Assembly (NCBI RefSeq): GCF_047948215.1
Contig: NC_134456.1
Location: 61,395,029 to 61,459,028, forward strand
Length of the DNA stretch: 64,000 nt
Direction of reading: 5' to 3'
DNA from: Lycorma delicatula
Lineage: Eukaryota > Arthropoda > Insecta > Hemiptera > Fulgoridae
The notes beneath the pieces were generated by a model. That model did not search any database. It was given only the letters and a program-made list of their open reading frames with translations, and was not told the DNA's origin. This document shows positions 59,700 through 64,000 of the stretch, in pieces. A program made the position numbers and the translations under genes. Positions within the stretch are counted from its first letter, which is position 1, and each line of letters begins with the position of its first letter.

Positions 59700-60770
59700 C
59701 TCCACAAATAATTTGTAGTAACTGTGCGGTCAACTTGAGAGGATGGCTAAAACACACATGAAAGACCTTACCATTTGATATCTCTAAAGTTGGCATGAAT
59801 CAAAAGATCACTTAACTGATTGTTATTTCTGTCTAACTAATGTGTTTGAAATTTTTAAGACACACTGTACTCTAGCCTTCATTGCCATCTCCACCCAGAC
59901 CTTTATCTCACAGTGAATCAATTCCAGTTCCCAATATTCCTAAAAAAAACTTTCTTCGTGAAAACAGTGATAAAGAAATCTGAAAGCTTTTTTCAATACT
60001 TTTCTGAAGAAAATTACTTAGTTTATTGTACAAATATTGAAAGTCATGAACTGAGGAGTGGTGGCACCTTTTCATTGATTCCTCCAAGTACAGCTTAAAA
60101 GCTGTTCTGCTTCACGATCGTAGTAAATATCCTTTGTACCAATCCATTATGAAATTAATATGAAGAAACTATGATATTATGAAATCTGTTTGTGAAAAAG
60201 TAAATTATAAAAAGAATAGTTAGAACATGTTTGGAGATTTAAAAGTAGTAACTGTTAAATCTGTACTAATCTGTTTAGAGGCATGCAGTTAGGGAATACA
60301 ACATACTGTTTTATTTGTGAGTGGGATAGCTGAGCTAGAGTAAGCATTATGTAGTAAAATAATGGAAGAAACATAAGAATTTAATTTCTGGTCTAAAAAA
60401 AATTATTCATGAGCCTCTAGTTAAACCAGAAAAAATATTTTTACCGTCCCTTCATATCAAAATTGGGATTAATAAAACCCTTTATAAAAACTATGAGGAA
60501 GGACAATCAAGGATTCTTTTACTAAGGCAGAAATTCCCAAAACTAAATGAAGAAAAAATTAAATAGGGAATTTTTTTTGGCCCACAAATAAGGGAACTAG
60601 TCAGAAATGAAATAGTTATGTTGATGAATGTAGAATTAACTGCTTGTTCAGTGTTTAAAAATGAAAAATTTTTCTGGGTGTCCATAAATCACAATATTAC
60701 CAGTAAATTGATAAATTCATAGGGAGCTGTAGGATGTAATATGTCTCTATAAGTCAAATCTGAATTTTTA
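59700..60770 (+). mobile_element. Relic of an unclassified repeat-borne protein, plus strand
   Basis: Broken plus-strand coding text: WSPQIICSNCAVNLRGWLKH near 59698-59757, IHEPLVKPEKIFLPSLHIKI and GINKTLYKNYEEGQSRILL near 60410-60520, QKFPKLNEEKIK then GIFFGPQIRELVRNEIVMLM near 60530-60625, and GAVGCNMSL near 60723. I recall closely similar uncharacterised proteins present in many copies in arthropod genomes, with PPLHIKLGLMKNFVKAM and GIFVGPQIREL motifs, which suggests a transposable element; its class is unknown to me. It lies directly behind the XPG transcript and is dead. Confidence 0.55.
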
Positions 60771-60955
60771 CCCACCACACCTTGGAGTAGAAAATGTTGA
60801 ACACAGTGAATTTGTCAACAAACTTTAATCGGTTTGTATGTATACAATACTTCGTGTGCCACTTATCCTCCTTTGTTCTTTCTTCCTTCTACTACGACAA
60901 TCACTTCCCCTTCAAACTTAATATGATTTGCAATGAGCTCTATTTATATCACTTA
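60771..60955. other. Unassigned sequence
   Basis: Short AT-rich spacer between two relics. Confidence 0.4.
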
Positions 60956-61870
60956 TAACTGGGCTTCCCAGACGTCCCGCTTTGAACGGAATCATCCTGG
61001 TTTGCAGATGTGGTCCTAGCATCCTGGCCAGTTAGTCACTTTGTGTTGGTTATTTGTTAAAATGTTAAAAATGCCGAATATATAAGAAATGAAAATAGGC
61101 CTTGGATAAAATGGCGATTTGGCAATTAAAATATCCCCTCTATTGCCAATCTAAATATTTTGTACCTAGTTCAAGTACTTTTGATGTTGTCTAGATGCTT
61201 TCCCCATATAAAGGAACTATTTTACTGATGAATTAACAAAGGATTATCTGTTATTGAAAAAACTGTGTGATCATATTGACCAAGTCAAATGTGAACTGTG
61301 CTTTTCAGAATTTTTAGGAGCTCATGGTGTGTGTTCAGACATTAAAAATCACTTGAGATATGCGAAACATAAAGCAAGCCTACCAGCAGTGGCAAGAACT
61401 TCCTCAAATACATTGTCATATTTTTAAAGGTACCAATTTAAGTGACAGAATTTTTAATAGCGGCTAAGAAGCAACATTTGCGTTTCTTGTTGTGCTATTC
61501 ACAATCTCAGCTCTAAGTCACCCGAGCATTCATCAAAATTGATTTCGAAGCTCTTTGAAACAAAGTTTAGACTAGCCAGAACAAAATATGAAGCTGTCAT
61601 TGTAAATGTGATTAAGCCACTGTTATTTTAGCAGCTTTGCAAAGATTTAAATTAAATAAATTTTGTAATGGAATCAGTAGATTTTTACAACAGGAAATAA
61701 ATTAAAATAAAAAAATAAATCTTGGAATGTTCTTTGAAAAACTCTTATACATTAACATAAATTCTGAGAAGTGGATCTACAATACAAAATTTGCAAAAAC
61801 TTCCAACGATCCTGAAGTGTTTTTTCTCTATTTCACTAAGGAGCAAATGAATGTTTAGGTTTTCCAGATT
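60956..61870 (+). mobile_element. hAT relic with BED finger, plus strand
   Basis: A GC-richer block at 60960-61040 (cccagacgtcccgctttgaa) looks like a transposon end. It is followed by plus-strand text: CDHIDQVKCELCFSEFLGAH near 61267-61330, then IKNHLRYAKHKAS (BED zinc finger with its Cys and His), and KLISKLFETKFRLARTKYEA then VIVNVIKPL near 61540-61620. This resembles hAT proteins with an N-terminal C2HH finger. The distal transposase is not readable. Right end not found. Confidence 0.6.
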
Positions 61871-62860
61871 TCTTGAGATATATCTATCTGTGGCAATGAG
61901 ACTTATCAGTAAATTAAGTTGTTAATCTCTGCATCACCAGCATCCTCTCAGGAACCCTAAATTCTGTAATACTTATCCCTGTCACCTATTCCACAATCAA
62001 ATATCCAGGCCACTGAAATTATGGAAAAGACACAGGACTGCAAAGGAAAATGATCACTGTTTGTTCATGTGCCAAAAAAGAAAAACAAAGATAAATCATT
62101 ATTAAACATAAAGGTGAATGATGACTCCCAAGTATTTGGTGTTTTAATTCTGACATCACCTTCATATTAGCAATGGATTTGGTGCTTTAGAATAAGAGAT
62201 TATGATGTCTAATTATGTAAAATCGCAACATACACGTGGACACAGTAAAGGAATAGAAACAAGGATAACAGAAGAGTTACGGATAGGAGCTGGTTGGCTT
62301 GTTGCAATAGCTGCCTCAAAGTAAATGGCAATAATATTTTCATGACTTCTATACATGTTAGGATAGTCCTACTGAAAATCTTGATAACCTTTTAAAATAA
62401 ACTTATTGATCTTTTAAATAATTTTGTTTAGTAATTCACAAGTGAAATAAGATTCCTTTAAAGTGGTTATAAGTGTCCAAATCATTAACTGTCTTGGTTT
62501 AATATTAAGTGTACTAATTCTATATCTTAATTTTTCTGGTTCATAATTCAAATAAATAATAGTCGTTGATTATTCAGCCATGATAAATATAACTTAATAT
62601 AATTTTTAAATTTTACACTATAAAATATTACATTTTTGAATATGCTATGAGAAAACTGAACAATACAATAAATCAGATACATTGTTACTATAAAATATCA
62701 GCTGATAACATAGCCAGCTGAATATAAATAAATCTACTCCTACAAATGAATAAGAAGAAGGAGGCAGTTTATATATTTATTTACTTTTATAAATGAATAA
62801 GAAGAAAAGAGACATAATTCTTAACAGTAAGTGGAATTACTATAATTTTTTTTTTCAAAC
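61871..62860. other. Unassigned sequence
   Basis: Probably decayed transposon, no legible coding. Near 62750 and 62800 the phrase aaatgaataagaagaa is repeated. Confidence 0.4.
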
Positions 62861-64000
62861 CAGGACAATTTTGAGAAAATACACACAACAGTTAATGAAG
62901 CCTACTAGGATAAGTACATGACTGAAAAGGCTAAATAAATTAGTTATTAACAGAAAATGAGTTAAAAGCAATTTTTAATAACTCAACTGAGCATACCTTT
63001 TATTAAAAGTTATTAATATTTATCACTATTGTGAACTTTCTTTAAAAATTCTTTATTTCTAATGGTATTGAGAAACTCACTGCAGTTTAGTTCACTGTTA
63101 ATTTTACAGTGTAGTAAAGCTTTTATATCAATTCAGCCATTTTACCTCTTTCTTCAGACCATATGATGTTCATTATTGAGAATACTTTTTCGACTGATAT
63201 AGATGTGCCTGGCATGCTGAAAAAGTATTATATAATTTGAACAAGACTTGGCAATGAAATGTTCTTTTCTTTAAAATTATTGACAAGTTGTATCAAATTT
63301 TCTTCACAACTTGTGTTTTAACAAATTTCATAGATAGCTGACCAAAACGTTTTTGTAATCACTACTTCATCAAACAGTTGAGGCATGTTTATCCAGTTGC
63401 AAAAATTTCATCATTTTTTTCACCTGAAGCTTTGATTTCAGACCATGTTATAATTCATTGTTGTTTATCCAAGTAAAAGATTCTGCTCCACCAAAACTTG
63501 TTTTCTCATATCTCACTGTAAGAAAGACATCTGTCATAAAATGCTGTAAACTCTTATAGAATTGTATTGATATTAATATTTCCATTATTAATTCATTATA
63601 ACTGACATTAAATGATTAGTCAGTATTTCTGCAGTTTCATCAGGAACTGATTGAAAGCCTAGAAGTTTCTAGGCTTTTATGTCACAATCTGGTACAAAAT
63701 ACCACACAACATTTGGCACAATTTTTTTCATTAGAGGTTTGGTTGAAAACAAATATTTTTAGTTTTTCTGTTTCTAAAATAACATGTTAATGTTTTTTGT
63801 TCAAGATGAGTAAGATACCAATATTATTGCTACATAGACAACAAATATCAATATCTGATTTTGTAAATTTATTATGTCAATACTGGGATACTAGTGTAAT
63901 TTAAGTGAACATAAAGTTAGATAATGAAAAATATCAGATTTGTTACTTGTGGTTAACAATTATTTGGATCCACACCCAGACTTGTATTACAATTATGGAA
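62861..64000 (-). mobile_element. hAT C-terminal fragment, minus strand, running off the window
   Basis: Minus-strand reading at about 63240-63060 gives FFSMPGTSISVEKVFSIMNI then IWSEERGKMAEL, the hAT C-terminal dimerisation region, followed in shifted frame by KLNSELNCSEFLNTI. The N-terminal part would lie beyond 64000. At 62864 caaaccaggacaat may be part of its terminal repeat (similar cctggtttg occurs at 60999). Together with the plus-strand finger at 61267 this makes two hAT remnants facing each other. Confidence 0.6.

Overview
The window is strongly AT-rich animal nuclear DNA. Long introns with GT-AG boundaries, many dead mariner and hAT transposons, Penelope-like and LINE relics and tRNA-derived SINEs point to an arthropod, most likely an insect; a hemipteran would fit the SINE and LINE families, but that is an impression, not a demonstration. 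I see no bacterial or viral replicon, no CRISPR array and no functional RNA gene.

One host gene is recognisable: the 3' portion of the nucleotide-excision-repair endonuclease XPG/ERCC5 (Drosophila mus201) on the + strand. Nine exons at 18501-18700, 20000-20198, 28768-28978, 32324-33690, 42295-42393, 44923-45136, 45400-45636, 55759-55946 and 58941-59387 join in phase into 1053 codons plus a stop. They cover the end of the N nuclease region, the acidic spacer, the I nuclease region with all four acidic residues expected there, the PCNA-binding PIP box and a basic C-terminus. About 88 N-terminal residues, including two further metal-binding aspartates, must lie on exons upstream of the window.

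Layout: 1-18500 is upstream sequence filled with transposon relics (an inverted repeat with a hammerhead-like motif, a hAT relic, a mariner, an inverted or nested LINE, a second mariner, and a 3.75-kb element with about 740-bp terminal inverted repeats flanked by TTAA). From 18501 to 59500 lies XPG, whose introns carry seven mariner-like elements, two hAT elements, Penelope-like remnants, two SINEs, an IS630/Tc1-type DDE relic, a long inverted-repeat element and a promoter-like LTR candidate. From 59500 to 64000 there are three further relics: an unclassified repeat-borne protein, a hAT BED-finger fragment (+) and a hAT C-terminal fragment (-).

The most informative structures are the nested insertions. 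A mariner (51897-55714) is split by both a Penelope-like inverted element and a hAT. The hAT has an internal deletion whose junction holds a 47-nt copy of the neighbouring mariner. A deleted mariner sits in one arm of a long inverted repeat whose other arm still shows the empty TA site. Three independent insertion or microsatellite boundaries stop 43-44 nt before XPG 3' splice sites. Several inverted pairs carry CUGAnGA/GAAA hammerhead-type cores.
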